A DNA stretch of 16,380 nt from an uncultured bacterium (GTDB lineage Bacteria > Bacteroidota > Bacteroidia > Bacteroidales > JACABE01). Every line of letters begins with the position of its first letter. Position 1 is the stretch's first letter. Location: NCBI GenBank assembly GCA_903911455.1, contig CAIWDQ010000465.1, forward strand, positions 1 to 16,380, in the 5' to 3' direction. Below the pieces are notes generated by a model that was not told the DNA's origin, made no database searches, and saw nothing but the letters and a program-made list of their open reading frames with translations. The position numbers and the translations under genes were made by a program. Shown in pieces: positions 1-7,095 of this stretch.

Positions 1-20
1 AAATGCTATTAAATAAATTT

Positions 21-209
21 GAATAGGCATCTATTTGTTTTGAATAGATGCCTATTCGTTTTGATTATGCACCTATTCATTTTGAATATGCACCTATTCG
101 TTTTGAATATACTCCTATTCGTTTTGAATATGCTCCTATTCGTTTTGAATATGCTCCTATTCGTTTTAATTATGCACCTATTCATTTTGATTATACTCCT
201 AATTGTTTT
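21..209. repeat. 21-bp tandem array of palindromic units (9 copies)
   Basis: Nine units of exactly 21 bp start at 21, 42, 63, 84, 105, 126, 147, 168 and 189. The commonest core is GAATATGCTCCTATTC, followed by a GTTTT spacer. Each core is an imperfect palindrome (GAATA/TATTC arms). Unit 2 has GAATAG-ATGC-CTATTC with perfect 6-bp arms, and the core of unit 1 is the reverse complement of the unit 2 core except for one base. The period equals about two helical turns, so the dyads would face the same side of DNA. A reading frame stays open through the array only because 21 is a multiple of 3; it begins at TTG and encodes a monotonous hydrophobic heptad, so I do not call a gene. Function is unknown; an iteron-like or operator-like protein-binding array is one possibility and a neutral minisatellite another. 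Confidence 0.9.
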
Positions 210-225
210 TAATTGATGCTGTGTC

Positions 226-296
226 TTTTTGTTTTAGCATTGCTATATAATGGGTTACATCACATACATAGCAATATCATCATCATAAAACAAAAA
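226..296. repeat. Nested inverted repeat
   Basis: An 11-bp perfect outer pair (TTTTTGTTTTA at 226-236 and TAAAACAAAAA at 286-296) encloses an 8-bp inner pair (ATTGCTAT at 239-246 and ATAGCAAT at 268-275). The two arms could form one bulged hairpin. No U-tract follows on either strand, so it is not a typical intrinsic terminator. Role unknown. Confidence 0.6.
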
Positions 297-334
297 ATAA
301 TAAACATTAAAAAACTAATACTATTTATTGGTAT

Positions 335-414
335 ATCCTGTCTGGTATTCATTTCCTGACAGGTTTAAATTCAAATTGCTGTTATACCTGTCAGGATGGG
401 AAACCTGACAGGAT
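335..414. repeat. 80-bp composite palindromic element (CCTGTCAGG type)
   Basis: Four copies of a CCTGTCAGG/CCTGACAGG word alternate in orientation at 337-345, 355-363, 387-395 and 404-412. The outer ends (ATCCTGTCTGG at 335-345 and CCTGACAGGAT at 404-414) pair at 10 of 11 positions. The inner pair 355-364/386-395 is a perfect 10-bp inverted repeat, and 387-395 can also pair with 404-412. The architecture resembles REP/BIME or MITE-like intergenic repeats, and similar CCTGTCAGG palindromes are, as I recall, frequent in Bacteroidota. It lies downstream of the gene ending at 472 and may also end or stabilise that transcript. Confidence 0.75.
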
Positions 415-427
415 GTATTCGTTAAAT

Positions 428-460
428 TTAATTCTTAATTCTTAATTTTTAATTCTTAAT
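428..460. repeat. AT-rich simple repeat (TTAATTCT units)
   Basis: The 8-bp word TTAATTCT or close variants recur head-to-tail about four times immediately downstream of the GH109-like gene. It is low-complexity and I see no function. Confidence 0.6.
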
Positions 461-471
461 GGAATAGCCTC

Positions 472-1836
472 TTATTTAGCTCGTTCAAATGTCAATCCAT
501 TAAGCTTACTCCATGCACCGCGCGTAAAATCGGGTATCTTAACCGGCATTGAGCCATTTTCGACCGATTTCTCTGATAATTCAACAATACACGACCATTC
601 GGCAGCATCATACACATCCTCATCAAGTGGCAATCCATTCCTTAGGCAATAAATGAGGCGGTAATCCATTATAAAATCCATACCACCATGTCCACCAACC
701 TTTTTAGCAAGTTCACCTATCTCTTTCGAGAAAGGATGCTCGTACAATTTAAGAAGAGAATCGAGCTTTTGCTGACTTAAAAAGGTGTGTGCATTAGGCT
801 CCAATGCAATCCGTTCTTCAGGATATTTAACAGCATAACCCTTGGTGCCGCTTATCTTATGAATACGGTCGTAAGGCCTCGGACTCGTAACGTCGTGCTG
901 TATCATAATCGTCTTCCCTTTTTCGGTACGTATGATTGTGGTATTCATATCGCCCAGTTTATAAGGAGTTAATGCATATTTAGAGTCTTTACCAAACTTA
1001 TCCTTAGCATATTCTGTCATCCCAAATTGATTGGTCGACATTGAAACCAGATAATTCATCTTATCACCCCTATGTATGTTTAAAGTCTGGCAAACAGGGC
1101 CTAAACCATGTGTGGGATAAGGGTCTCCGGTATGATTGGTGTTGTATTTAAGACGCCACATATCCCAATAGCCTGTTTTTTCGTCAAAGTTCAACCACCT
1201 TAAGTCGTGAATATAGGCAGCTTCCACATGTTTAACTTCACCAAATACACCTTGCTGAGCCATATTGAGTGTTGCCATTTCGAAGAAGTCGTAACAGCAG
1301 TTTTCCAGCATCATACAGTGTTTACGTGTTTTCTCAGCAGTGTTAACCAGTTGCCAGCATTGATCAATAGTTAAGGCCGCAGGTACCTCCATCACCACAT
1401 GCTTTCCATGCTCCATCGCATAGACCGCAATAGGGGTGTGCAAAGTCCAATGTGTGCATACATAAATCAGATCAACATCAGTACGTTCGCAAACTCTCTT
1501 CCATCCTTCTTCACCCGAGTACTTTTCAGCTTGAGGTTTGTTGTTTTTCTTAAGAACTTCATTACAAGCATCTACTCTGTCGGGCACAATGTCGCATAAA
1601 GCTACAATTTTAACCCCATCCAGATACATATATCTTCTGATGGCTTCACTACCTCTCATACCCAGGCCTATAAAGGCTATTCTTACGGTGTCAATAGGTT
1701 TACATGCCAGCTTCAAAACATCAGTCTGCCCCTTAGGACGAGCAGGTTCTGGTGTATCAATCATCTTAAGGTTCTGAGCAATGCCGTTTGAAGCCAATAT
1801 CACTGCAAAAAGGATGTAAAGTATCGTCTTTTTCAT
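472..1836 (-). CDS. Secreted Gfo/Idh/MocA-fold protein, GH109-like (alpha-N-acetylgalactosaminidase family)
   Basis: The 454-aa product starts with a Sec signal peptide (about residues 1-21, hydrophobic core then GIAQ), so it should act in the periplasm or at the cell surface. A Rossmann domain follows with the dinucleotide-binding motif IGLGMRG (56-62). The usual EKP motif of Gfo/Idh/MocA dehydrogenases reads EVP (150-152), as I recall for GH109. Other GH109-like blocks are HDLRW (210-214), THGLGP (242-247), GGHGGMDF (381-388) and PLDEDVYDAAEWS (403-415). GH109 enzymes hydrolyse terminal alpha-GalNAc through an NAD-dependent redox mechanism, so glycan foraging is the likely role. Fold and family are well supported; the exact sugar specificity is inference, since other secreted oxidoreductase-like glycosidases share these blocks. 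It stands alone, divergent from the lipoprotein gene at 2051. Confidence 0.88.
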   Translation of the reverse strand: MKKTILYILFAVILASNGIAQNLKMIDTPEPARPKGQTDVLKLACKPIDTVRIAFIGLGMRGSEAIRRYMYLDGVKIVALCDIVPDRVDACNEVLKKNNKPQAEKYSGEEGWKRVCERTDVDLIYVCTHWTLHTPIAVYAMEHGKHVVMEVPAALTIDQCWQLVNTAEKTRKHCMMLENCCYDFFEMATLNMAQQGVFGEVKHVEAAYIHDLRWLNFDEKTGYWDMWRLKYNTNHTGDPYPTHGLGPVCQTLNIHRGDKMNYLVSMSTNQFGMTEYAKDKFGKDSKYALTPYKLGDMNTTIIRTEKGKTIMIQHDVTSPRPYDRIHKISGTKGYAVKYPEERIALEPNAHTFLSQQKLDSLLKLYEHPFSKEIGELAKKVGGHGGMDFIMDYRLIYCLRNGLPLDEDVYDAAEWSCIVELSEKSVENGSMPVKIPDFTRGAWSKLNGLTFERAK

Positions 1837-1870
1837 TTTAATTTGTTTTAATAACTGATTTTTACTTCTG

Positions 1871-1878
1871 CGAAATTA
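1871..1878 (-). promoter_or_regulatory. Candidate -7 box upstream of the GH109-like gene
   Basis: On the minus strand this reads TAATTTCG followed by CAG, one mismatch from the Bacteroidota -7 consensus TAnnTTTG. It lies about 35 bp before the ATG in the AT-rich spacer 1837-2050, which otherwise shows no gene. No clear -33 TTG is visible. Confidence 0.3.
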
Positions 1879-2023
1879 AACTTTTTTTTAATAAATCAAT
1901 TAATTGAAGAAAATAAATATGATATATGGTCAATTTAAGATGTGTTTTTTTAAGATAAATGTATTTGAAAAAAGAAAAGAAGAAATATTTAAAACAAATA
2001 TCATTATTATGAATAATTATTAT

Positions 2024-2031
2024 TAATTTTA
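2024..2031 (+). promoter_or_regulatory. Weak candidate -7 box for the FISUMP lipoprotein
   Basis: TAATTTTA matches TAnnTTTG except for the last base and lies 19 bp before the ATG. The surrounding sequence is extremely AT-rich, so chance matches are expected. Confidence 0.2.
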
Positions 2032-2050
2032 CACCTCAAATAACAACAAT

Positions 2051-2800
2051 ATGAAAATAAGAAATAGTAATTGGATATATCTGTTTATTATTATTATAAT
2101 AACATTTAGCTTAGCAAATAGCTGCACTAAAGATACCACAAATAACGATACTACTCCGGTATCTTTTACAGCTCCAATAGCTTTTAACGATTCGTTAACC
2201 TATGGAACTGTCAGCGATTTTGATGGTAATAACTACAAAACAATTGTAATAGGTACTCAAACATGGATGGCTCAAAACCTTTCGGTTACACATTATAGTA
2301 ATGGAGCTGCAATCGCTAATGTTAGAGATAATACTGCCTGGAGCAATCTTACTACAGGTGCTTATTGTAATTATAATAATGATGTTAGCCTTAATTCTAA
2401 GTTCGGAAAGCTATATAATTTCTACACTGTAGTTGATCCCCGCAATGTTTGCCCTACAGGATGGCATGTACCAACTGATTCTAATTGGATAATATTGGTA
2501 AATTACCTTAAAGGAGGTGATGCTGCCGGTGCTTATATTAAAGAAGCTGGTGAATTGCATTGGGCTGATCCTAATACAGGTGCAACCAATGATTCAGGAT
2601 TTACAGCTTTGCCTTCCGGTTATCGTTTGTATGATGGAACATTTAGATATGCAGGTTATAATGCCGAATACTGGACATCAGATATTGATAGTATGTACGG
2701 AGCAGTTGATAGGTATTTAGAATATAATTCAACACGTGTAGGAAGAGTTGGGGTGCTCAGGACTCACGGGTTTTCTGTCCGTTGTATAAAGAATAATTAA
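2051..2800 (+). CDS. FISUMP-domain lipoprotein (Fibrobacter succinogenes major paralogous domain)
   Basis: The 249-aa product has a lipoprotein signal: a hydrophobic run at 9-22 and a lipobox LANSC with the acylated cysteine at C25. It should therefore be anchored to a membrane. Residues 51-249 carry the FISUMP pattern: YGTVSDFDGNNYKTI then IGTQTWMAQNL (67-77), GAYCNY (103-108), GKLYNFY (119-125), VCPTGWHVPTDSNW (133-146), GFTALPSGYR (183-192), EYWTSD (206-211) and GFSVRCIKN (240-248). The cysteines C106, C134 and C245 are the usual ones in this domain. The biochemical function of FISUMP proteins is not established; roles in surface adhesion or substrate contact are guesses. It is the only convincing plus-strand gene in the window, is monocistronic, and ends at a strong terminator. 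Confidence 0.88.
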   Translation: MKIRNSNWIYLFIIIIITFSLANSCTKDTTNNDTTPVSFTAPIAFNDSLTYGTVSDFDGNNYKTIVIGTQTWMAQNLSVTHYSNGAAIANVRDNTAWSNLTTGAYCNYNNDVSLNSKFGKLYNFYTVVDPRNVCPTGWHVPTDSNWIILVNYLKGGDAAGAYIKEAGELHWADPNTGATNDSGFTALPSGYRLYDGTFRYAGYNAEYWTSDIDSMYGAVDRYLEYNSTRVGRVGVLRTHGFSVRCIKNN

Positions 2801-2812
2801 TTTACATGATAA

Positions 2813-2850
2813 AAAGAAGCCCTGTATATGAAAATATACAGGGCTTCTTT
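2813..2850. terminator. Bidirectional intrinsic terminator
   Basis: A perfect 17-bp stem (2813-2829 with 2834-2850, arms AAAGAAGCCCTGTATAT and complement) closes a GAAA loop. T-rich sequence follows on the plus strand and, on the minus strand, the arm's own TTT is followed by TTATC. It sits between the convergent lipoprotein and leuS/DUF4287-like units and can serve both. Confidence 0.92.
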
Positions 2851-2858
2851 ATTTTAGA

Positions 2859-3062
2859 TTAAGCTGATTTCAGATAATGAGTAGTGAGAGTCCTTGCCCA
2901 ATAGCGGGGAACATTAAAAGCTACTTGTAGATATGACACCACATCATTGGATTTCTTTTCAATAGCCTTGAACTCATCAAGGATATCTATCCATTCCGAA
3001 ATCGTTTTGCCGGTTTTGTCGAGAACCTGTTCGTCTGAGACATCCCAATATTCTGTTTTCAT
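2859..3062 (-). CDS. Small DUF4287-like protein
   Basis: The 67-aa product reads as one compact helical domain without signal peptide or membrane segment. The block DKTGKTISEWIDIL (15-28) and the tail VPRYWARTLTTHYL (51-64) match the general pattern of DUF4287 as I recall it: a TGK..EW helix followed by a helix with a basic/aromatic stretch. It begins 20 bp after the leuS stop on the same strand and is probably cotranscribed with it, ending at the 2813-2850 terminator. Function is unknown; other DUF4287 copies occur alone or attached to DNA-related or SRPBCC-like domains. The ORF is credible by composition and position; the family assignment is from memory and moderate. Confidence 0.7.
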   Translation of the reverse strand: MKTEYWDVSDEQVLDKTGKTISEWIDILDEFKAIEKKSNDVVSYLQVAFNVPRYWARTLTTHYLKSA

Positions 3063-3082
3063 TGTTTTGAAGTGTTAAGTAA

Positions 3083-5908
3083 TTAAATCACTATGTTGAC
3101 TATCTTTTTAGGAACTATAATTACCTTCTTAGGGGTCTTTCCTTCTAACCATTTCTGCGAATCAGGAGAAGCTAACACAGCTTTTTCTATTTCCTGAACA
3201 GACATGTCGATTGGAAGCTCTAATGTATAACGCATTTTTCCATTAAATGATACTGGATACTTAAAATTACTTTCTACTAAGTAAGTTTCGTTACAAATAG
3301 GGTAGTTAGCAGTAGTTATACTTTCGTTATGTCCAAGATTAGCCCATAGTTCTTCAGCTAAATGAGGTGCATAAGGAGCAATTAAAACTGTTAATGGTTC
3401 TAATATAGCCCTTTTATGACATTTTACTTCCGATAATTCATTTGCACAAATCATAAAAGAACTTACCGCAGTATTGAATGAAAAACGCTCAATGTCTTCA
3501 GTAATTTTCTTTATGGTTTTGTGTAAGATTTTAAGTTCAACCGGAGTTGGAGCTTCTTCGCTTATTGCTAAATTATTGTTTTCGTCATGGAAAAGCTTCC
3601 AGAACTTTCTTATAAAACGGAAAACTCCTTCAATACCTTTAGTGTCCCATGGTTTGGATTGCTCTAACGGACCCAGGAACATTTCATATAATCTTAATGT
3701 GTCCGCTCCGTAACGAACGATGATATCGTCAGGATTCTGTACATTATATAATGATTTAGACATCTTCTCAACTTCCGTTCCGCATACATAAACTCCATCT
3801 TCCAGAATAAACTCTGCTTCTTTATAATCGGGCAACCAATCGCGGAACTTATCAATATCTAAAATATCATTGTCAACTATGTTTACATCACAATGCAATT
3901 GCTGTACATCAAAGTCATTTTTCATACCATAAGATACAAAACGATTTGTACCTTTAATTCTATAAACAAAACTAGAACGTCCCTGAATCATACCTTGATT
4001 AATTAGTTTTTGGAAAGGTTCTTCTTTCACACATAAACCTAAATCAAAAAGAAACTTATTCCAGAAGCGTGCGTAAATCAAATGCCCTGTAGCATGCTCG
4101 GCACCGCCGATATACAAATCTACGTTTTCCCAGTAAGCATTGGCTTCTTTAGAGAAAATCTCTTTATCATTTTTAGCATCCATATACCTTAAGTAATACG
4201 CACTGGAGCCTGCAAAACCAGGCATCGTATTTGTTTCTAGCGGATAGCCCTCTTCTGTAATCCAATTCTTAGCTCTTGCCAAAGGTGGTTCGCCGCTTTC
4301 GGTAGGAAGGTATTTATCAACCTCAGGAAGCTCCAATGGTAGCTTACTTTCGTCTAACATATATGGCATACCATCTTTATAATAAACTGGAAACGGTTCG
4401 CCCCAATAGCGTTGACGGCTAAATATAGCATCGCGTAAGCGGAAATTAATCTGACGTTTGCCAATTCCTTTTCCTTCTACAAAATCAATAACTGTCTTAA
4501 TGCCTTCCTTAACTGTCATGCCTGTGATGATGCCCGAATTAATGCATGTTCCTTCTTTAGAGTCCTTTGATTCAGTCCAGGTGGAAGTATCTCCAGCTTC
4601 TTCGTCACTTGGAAGAATAACTTGAGGTATAGGTAAATTAAAATGTTTAGCGAAAGCGAAATCACGGCTATCGTGCGCAGGAACAGCCATAATAGCGCCC
4701 GTTCCATAGCCTGCCAATACATAATCGGAAATCCAAATAGGAATCTCTTCGTTGGTTAACGGATTTATTGCGTAAGCGCCTGTAAACACTCCGGTAATCT
4801 TATTAACTTCGGTCTGGCGTTCGCGTTCCGAACGGTTCTTAGCCCAAGTTAAATACTGTTCAACTTCTTCCTTTTTATCGGAAGTTGTAATTGTATTTAT
4901 AACTTCATGTTCGGGACATAGCACCATAAATGAAACGCCGAAAATAGTGTCTGGTCTGGTCGTAAAAATCTTTAAGACCTCTCCTAAATCCTCTCCAGAG
5001 GAGAGGACTTTAAAATCATCAGCTCCCTTTGGGGAGAGGTGGAAGCTTACTTCTGCTCCAACTGACTTCCCTATCCAATTCTTTTGTATTTCTTTTAAAG
5101 ATTCGCTCCAGTTAAGCGCATCCAGGCCTTCCAAAAGCCTTTCTGCGTAAGCGGTTATTCTTAAAGACCATTGGCGCATTGATTTTCTTTCAACAGGATG
5201 GCCACCTCTTACTGATAATCCTCCGTTTACTTCGTCGTTTGCCAAAACCGTTCCTAACTTTGGGCACCAGTTTACTTGTGTATCCGAAAGAAAAGCAATA
5301 CGATAGTTCATTAAGAGCTCTTGTTGCTTTTTCTCAGGATAGTTATTCCATTCTTCGGCTGTAAAAATATCTGAAGCATCACAAGCAACATCTATATTGG
5401 CATTTCCTTCTTTACAGAAAACATCAATAAGCTGATTTATATGTTCTGCTTTTTTTGTTTTATTATTATAATAATGATTGAAAAGCTGTATAAAAGTCCA
5501 CTGTGTCCATTTATAATAATCGGCATTACAGGTGCGTACTTCCCTATCCCAATCAAAAGAAAAACCTAACTTATCAAGTTGTTGACGATAGCGTGTAATA
5601 TTATTTTCGGTGGTAATAGCGGGGTGCTGACCGGTTTGAATTGCATATTGTTCGGCAGGCAAACCATAAGCATCGTAACCCATAGGATGCAACACATTGA
5701 AGCCTTTATGACGTTTGTAGCGACTGTAAATATCTGAAGCAATGTAGCCAAGCGGATGCCCAACGTGCAAGCCGGCGCCCGAAGGATAAGGGAACATATC
5801 CAACACATAATATTTAGGTTTGTCCGATATGTTTTCAGCCTTAAAGGTTTTATTTTCTTTCCAGTACTGTTGCCACTTCTTCTCTATGTCGCCAAAATTA
5901 TAATCCAT
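3083..5908 (-). CDS. leuS: Leucyl-tRNA synthetase
   Basis: This cytoplasmic class Ia synthetase charges tRNA-Leu with leucine and edits mischarged norvaline and similar residues. The 941-aa product has the HIGH-type motif HVGH (48-51, within PYPSGAGLHVGHPLGY), the WCP zinc/CP-type segment near NWCPKLGTVLANDEV (213-227), the CP1 editing domain with FTTRPD (315-320) and GTGAIMAVPAHDSRDF, and KMSKS at 715-719. The insertion around residues 150-200 is the one I remember in Bacteroides LeuRS, so it is normal for the phylum. Residues 290-311, just before FTTRPD, are unusual: their codons lie within a 64-bp palindromic repeat (4977-5040), and this stretch is roughly a dozen residues longer than in the homologues I recall. 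The frame is intact throughout, so the protein is probably functional. It has its own promoter-like box and is followed at 20 bp by a small gene. Confidence 0.98.
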   Translation of the reverse strand: MDYNFGDIEKKWQQYWKENKTFKAENISDKPKYYVLDMFPYPSGAGLHVGHPLGYIASDIYSRYKRHKGFNVLHPMGYDAYGLPAEQYAIQTGQHPAITTENNITRYRQQLDKLGFSFDWDREVRTCNADYYKWTQWTFIQLFNHYYNNKTKKAEHINQLIDVFCKEGNANIDVACDASDIFTAEEWNNYPEKKQQELLMNYRIAFLSDTQVNWCPKLGTVLANDEVNGGLSVRGGHPVERKSMRQWSLRITAYAERLLEGLDALNWSESLKEIQKNWIGKSVGAEVSFHLSPKGADDFKVLSSGEDLGEVLKIFTTRPDTIFGVSFMVLCPEHEVINTITTSDKKEEVEQYLTWAKNRSERERQTEVNKITGVFTGAYAINPLTNEEIPIWISDYVLAGYGTGAIMAVPAHDSRDFAFAKHFNLPIPQVILPSDEEAGDTSTWTESKDSKEGTCINSGIITGMTVKEGIKTVIDFVEGKGIGKRQINFRLRDAIFSRQRYWGEPFPVYYKDGMPYMLDESKLPLELPEVDKYLPTESGEPPLARAKNWITEEGYPLETNTMPGFAGSSAYYLRYMDAKNDKEIFSKEANAYWENVDLYIGGAEHATGHLIYARFWNKFLFDLGLCVKEEPFQKLINQGMIQGRSSFVYRIKGTNRFVSYGMKNDFDVQQLHCDVNIVDNDILDIDKFRDWLPDYKEAEFILEDGVYVCGTEVEKMSKSLYNVQNPDDIIVRYGADTLRLYEMFLGPLEQSKPWDTKGIEGVFRFIRKFWKLFHDENNNLAISEEAPTPVELKILHKTIKKITEDIERFSFNTAVSSFMICANELSEVKCHKRAILEPLTVLIAPYAPHLAEELWANLGHNESITTANYPICNETYLVESNFKYPVSFNGKMRYTLELPIDMSVQEIEKAVLASPDSQKWLEGKTPKKVIIVPKKIVNIVI
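4977..5040. repeat. 64-bp palindromic repeat inside leuS
   Basis: The element is bounded by perfect 8-bp inverted ends (ACCTCTCC at 4977-4984 and GGAGAGGT at 5033-5040). It contains an inner hairpin (CCTCTCC at 4990-4996, GGAGAGG at 5000-5006) and a third short hairpin (CTCCC at 5023-5027, GGGAG at 5032-5036). Its first 15 bp are identical to 5959-5973. It is read in frame as leuS residues 290-311. Confidence 0.75.
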
Positions 5909-5931
5909 ACTATATTGTAATTATTAGACTG

Positions 5932-5939
5932 CAAAATTA
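5932..5939 (-). promoter_or_regulatory. Candidate leuS promoter -7 box
   Basis: The minus strand reads TAATTTTG followed by CAG, matching TAnnTTTG exactly, 23 bp before the leuS ATG. The region 20 bp further upstream is only T-rich, with no clear TTG. Confidence 0.45.
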
Positions 5940-5958
5940 CTAAAAAAAATGAGATATA

Positions 5959-5987
5959 ACCTCTCCTAAATCCACTTAAAAGGAGAG
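5959..5987. repeat. Intergenic relative of the leuS palindromic repeat
   Basis: The first 15 bp (ACCTCTCCTAAATCC) are identical to the start of the element within leuS. A 7-bp inverted pair (CTCTCCT at 5961-5967, AGGAGAG at 5981-5987) forms a hairpin just downstream of the gene ending at 6001. It looks like a shortened copy; it might also act as a weak terminator for that gene. Confidence 0.6.
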
Positions 5988-6000
5988 ATCTAAGTTTTAC

Positions 6001-6411
6001 TTACTTTTTATATATAGATTGAAAGAGATTATAAACAAGTTTAGGCACAAGTTGCAAATCAAGACTTGTTTTATAATTAAATAAAGGTATGTTTATCGAT
6101 TGATCATATAAGAAAGTATTATCATAAAGTAAGTCTTTGTATGAGTTTGTTTCTACAGTATTATTATCTTCAGCTTGATTAGGATAAAATGATAAAATAT
6201 AATTTAATATAGTTTCTTCAACACCAATAGAATCCGACATAGTTAATCTCCATATACCTCCACAATTAACACCTGCAAAAAGAGAACTATCTTCTTCAGC
6301 AAACGAAACAATAAAGCTATAGATACCACGCTTAAGGCTAGTTTGCCCCCACTGTGCATTTGCATTGTTCAAAGTAATAATTGCAATAATTATTAGTATA
6401 AGTTTTTTCAT
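6001..6411 (-). CDS. Short secreted protein, probable collapsed T9SS-sorted propeller protein
   Basis: I choose the ATG at 6411 over the longer frame start at 6465 because it begins directly with a signal peptide (MKKLILIIIAIITLNNANAQ), and a promoter-like box at 6435-6442 lies inside the longer frame. The 136-aa product continues with WGQTSL, then SSLFAGVNCGGIWRL (about 42-56 of the mature numbering plus signal), which resembles one blade of the LFAG..GGG(I/V)W repeats of Bacteroidota secreted beta-propeller proteins. It then passes directly to SIGVEE, ILSFYPNQAEDN and a PLFNYKTSLDL segment, which resemble a T9SS type A sorting domain (canonical YPNP). The start and end of a larger surface protein thus appear joined without the middle. 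Whether it is expressed and secreted is uncertain; it may be a decaying gene. Confidence 0.6.
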   Translation of the reverse strand: MKKLILIIIAIITLNNANAQWGQTSLKRGIYSFIVSFAEEDSSLFAGVNCGGIWRLTMSDSIGVEETILNYILSFYPNQAEDNNTVETNSYKDLLYDNTFLYDQSINIPLFNYKTSLDLQLVPKLVYNLFQSIYKK

Positions 6412-6434
6412 ACTTTTATAATTTAATTGAGATA

Positions 6435-6442
6435 CAAAGATA
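6435..6442 (-). promoter_or_regulatory. Candidate -7 box for the short secreted protein
   Basis: The minus strand reads TATCTTTG, an exact match to TAnnTTTG, 23 bp before the chosen ATG at 6411. A TTTTTG word lies about 22 bp upstream and could be a -33 element. Confidence 0.45.
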
Positions 6443-6690
6443 ATACATTTTAATGAAATAATCACAAAAACATATCAATAATAAAAAAAGAGGATATCCA
6501 TAAGTAGTTTCACTTTTAGCATTTAAAGATTTCAAATAAAAATAACGACAAAATTAAAGTGAGCAGTAGTACTCTCTTTTCCGTTTCTCATTCTTTTAAG
6601 TTGTTTTTAGATTAAGATAAGCAATTAAATGATAGTCTTTAAGGCTTTAAGATAAGAATGAATATGTTTTTTGAATCTATGGTGTAGATG

Positions 6691-6926
6691 AGTGGCTCAA
6701 GCGACCCCGGGAATTGCTCAAGCGATCCGTTGAACGACTCAAGCGATCCCGTGAATGGCTCAAGCGACCCCGTGAGTGGCTCAAGCGATCCCGTGAGTGG
6801 CTCAAGCGATCCCGTGAGTGGCTCAAGCGATCCCGTTAGTGGCTCAAGCGATCCCGTGAATGGCTCAGGCGACCCCGTGAATGGCTCAAGCGATCACGTG
6901 AATGGCTCAAGCGATCACGTGAATGA
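6691..6926. repeat. 21-bp tandem array (11 copies), GC-richer than surroundings
   Basis: Eleven units of exactly 21 bp carry the word CTCAAGCGA at 6696, 6717 and every 21 bp to 6906 (some copies vary by one base). The core is GGCTCAAGCGATCCCG followed by TGAGT or TGAAT. Units in the middle are nearly identical and the edges diverge, as in arrays that grow by unequal crossing-over or slippage. A frame 6688-7065 with an ATG reads SGSSDPV-type heptads and could encode a 125-aa protein, but its tail runs through the terminator at 7018-7055 and has no recognisable domain, so I do not call a gene with confidence. The preceding spacer 6443-6690 is AT-rich and shows nothing else. Confidence 0.9.
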
Positions 6927-7017
6927 TATAGGTGTAGCGGCAATGATTAGAAATGAAGCATTTAATAATTTCCATCTTCAAAATTATTTTAGCTTAGAAA
7001 GGAGATATAATAAAATG

Positions 7018-7055
7018 CAAAGAGCCTCCCTCATAAATTTGAAGGAGGCTCTTTG
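7018..7055. terminator. Terminator of the Mo-enzyme/CoA operon
   Basis: A perfect 12-bp stem (CAAAGAGCCTCC at 7018-7029 with GGAGGCTCTTTG at 7044-7055) closes a 14-nt loop. On the minus strand it lies 40 bp after the yciA stop and is followed by CATTTTATTA. A TTTT also follows on the plus strand, so it may work both ways. Confidence 0.8.
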
Positions 7056-7095
7056 TTTTAACTAAAAGACTAAAAGCCTATAGCCTAAATGCCTA

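Noticed and set aside
21..209. A CRISPR array
   Set aside because: The 21-bp units are directly abutting with no unique spacers, and no cas gene is visible; the same applies to 6691-6926.
19..216. A 65-aa frame over the first 21-bp array
   Set aside because: It starts at TTG, has no ribosome-binding site or domain, and stays open only because the repeat length is a multiple of three.
6412..6465. The longer start at 6465 for the short secreted protein
   Set aside because: It would place 18 residues before a standard signal peptide and cover the promoter-like box at 6435-6442.
6688..7065. A 125-aa frame with SGSSDPV-type heptads as a gene
   Set aside because: It has an ATG, but the tail runs through the operon terminator and the frame is explained by the tandem repeat. 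Kept as a repeat, with the possibility mentioned.
7000..7065. An AAGGAGATATAA sequence before an ATG, with a 16-aa frame, as a leader peptide
   Set aside because: The short frame simply reads through the terminator hairpin, no plus-strand gene follows, and Shine-Dalgarno sites are not generally used in Bacteroidota.
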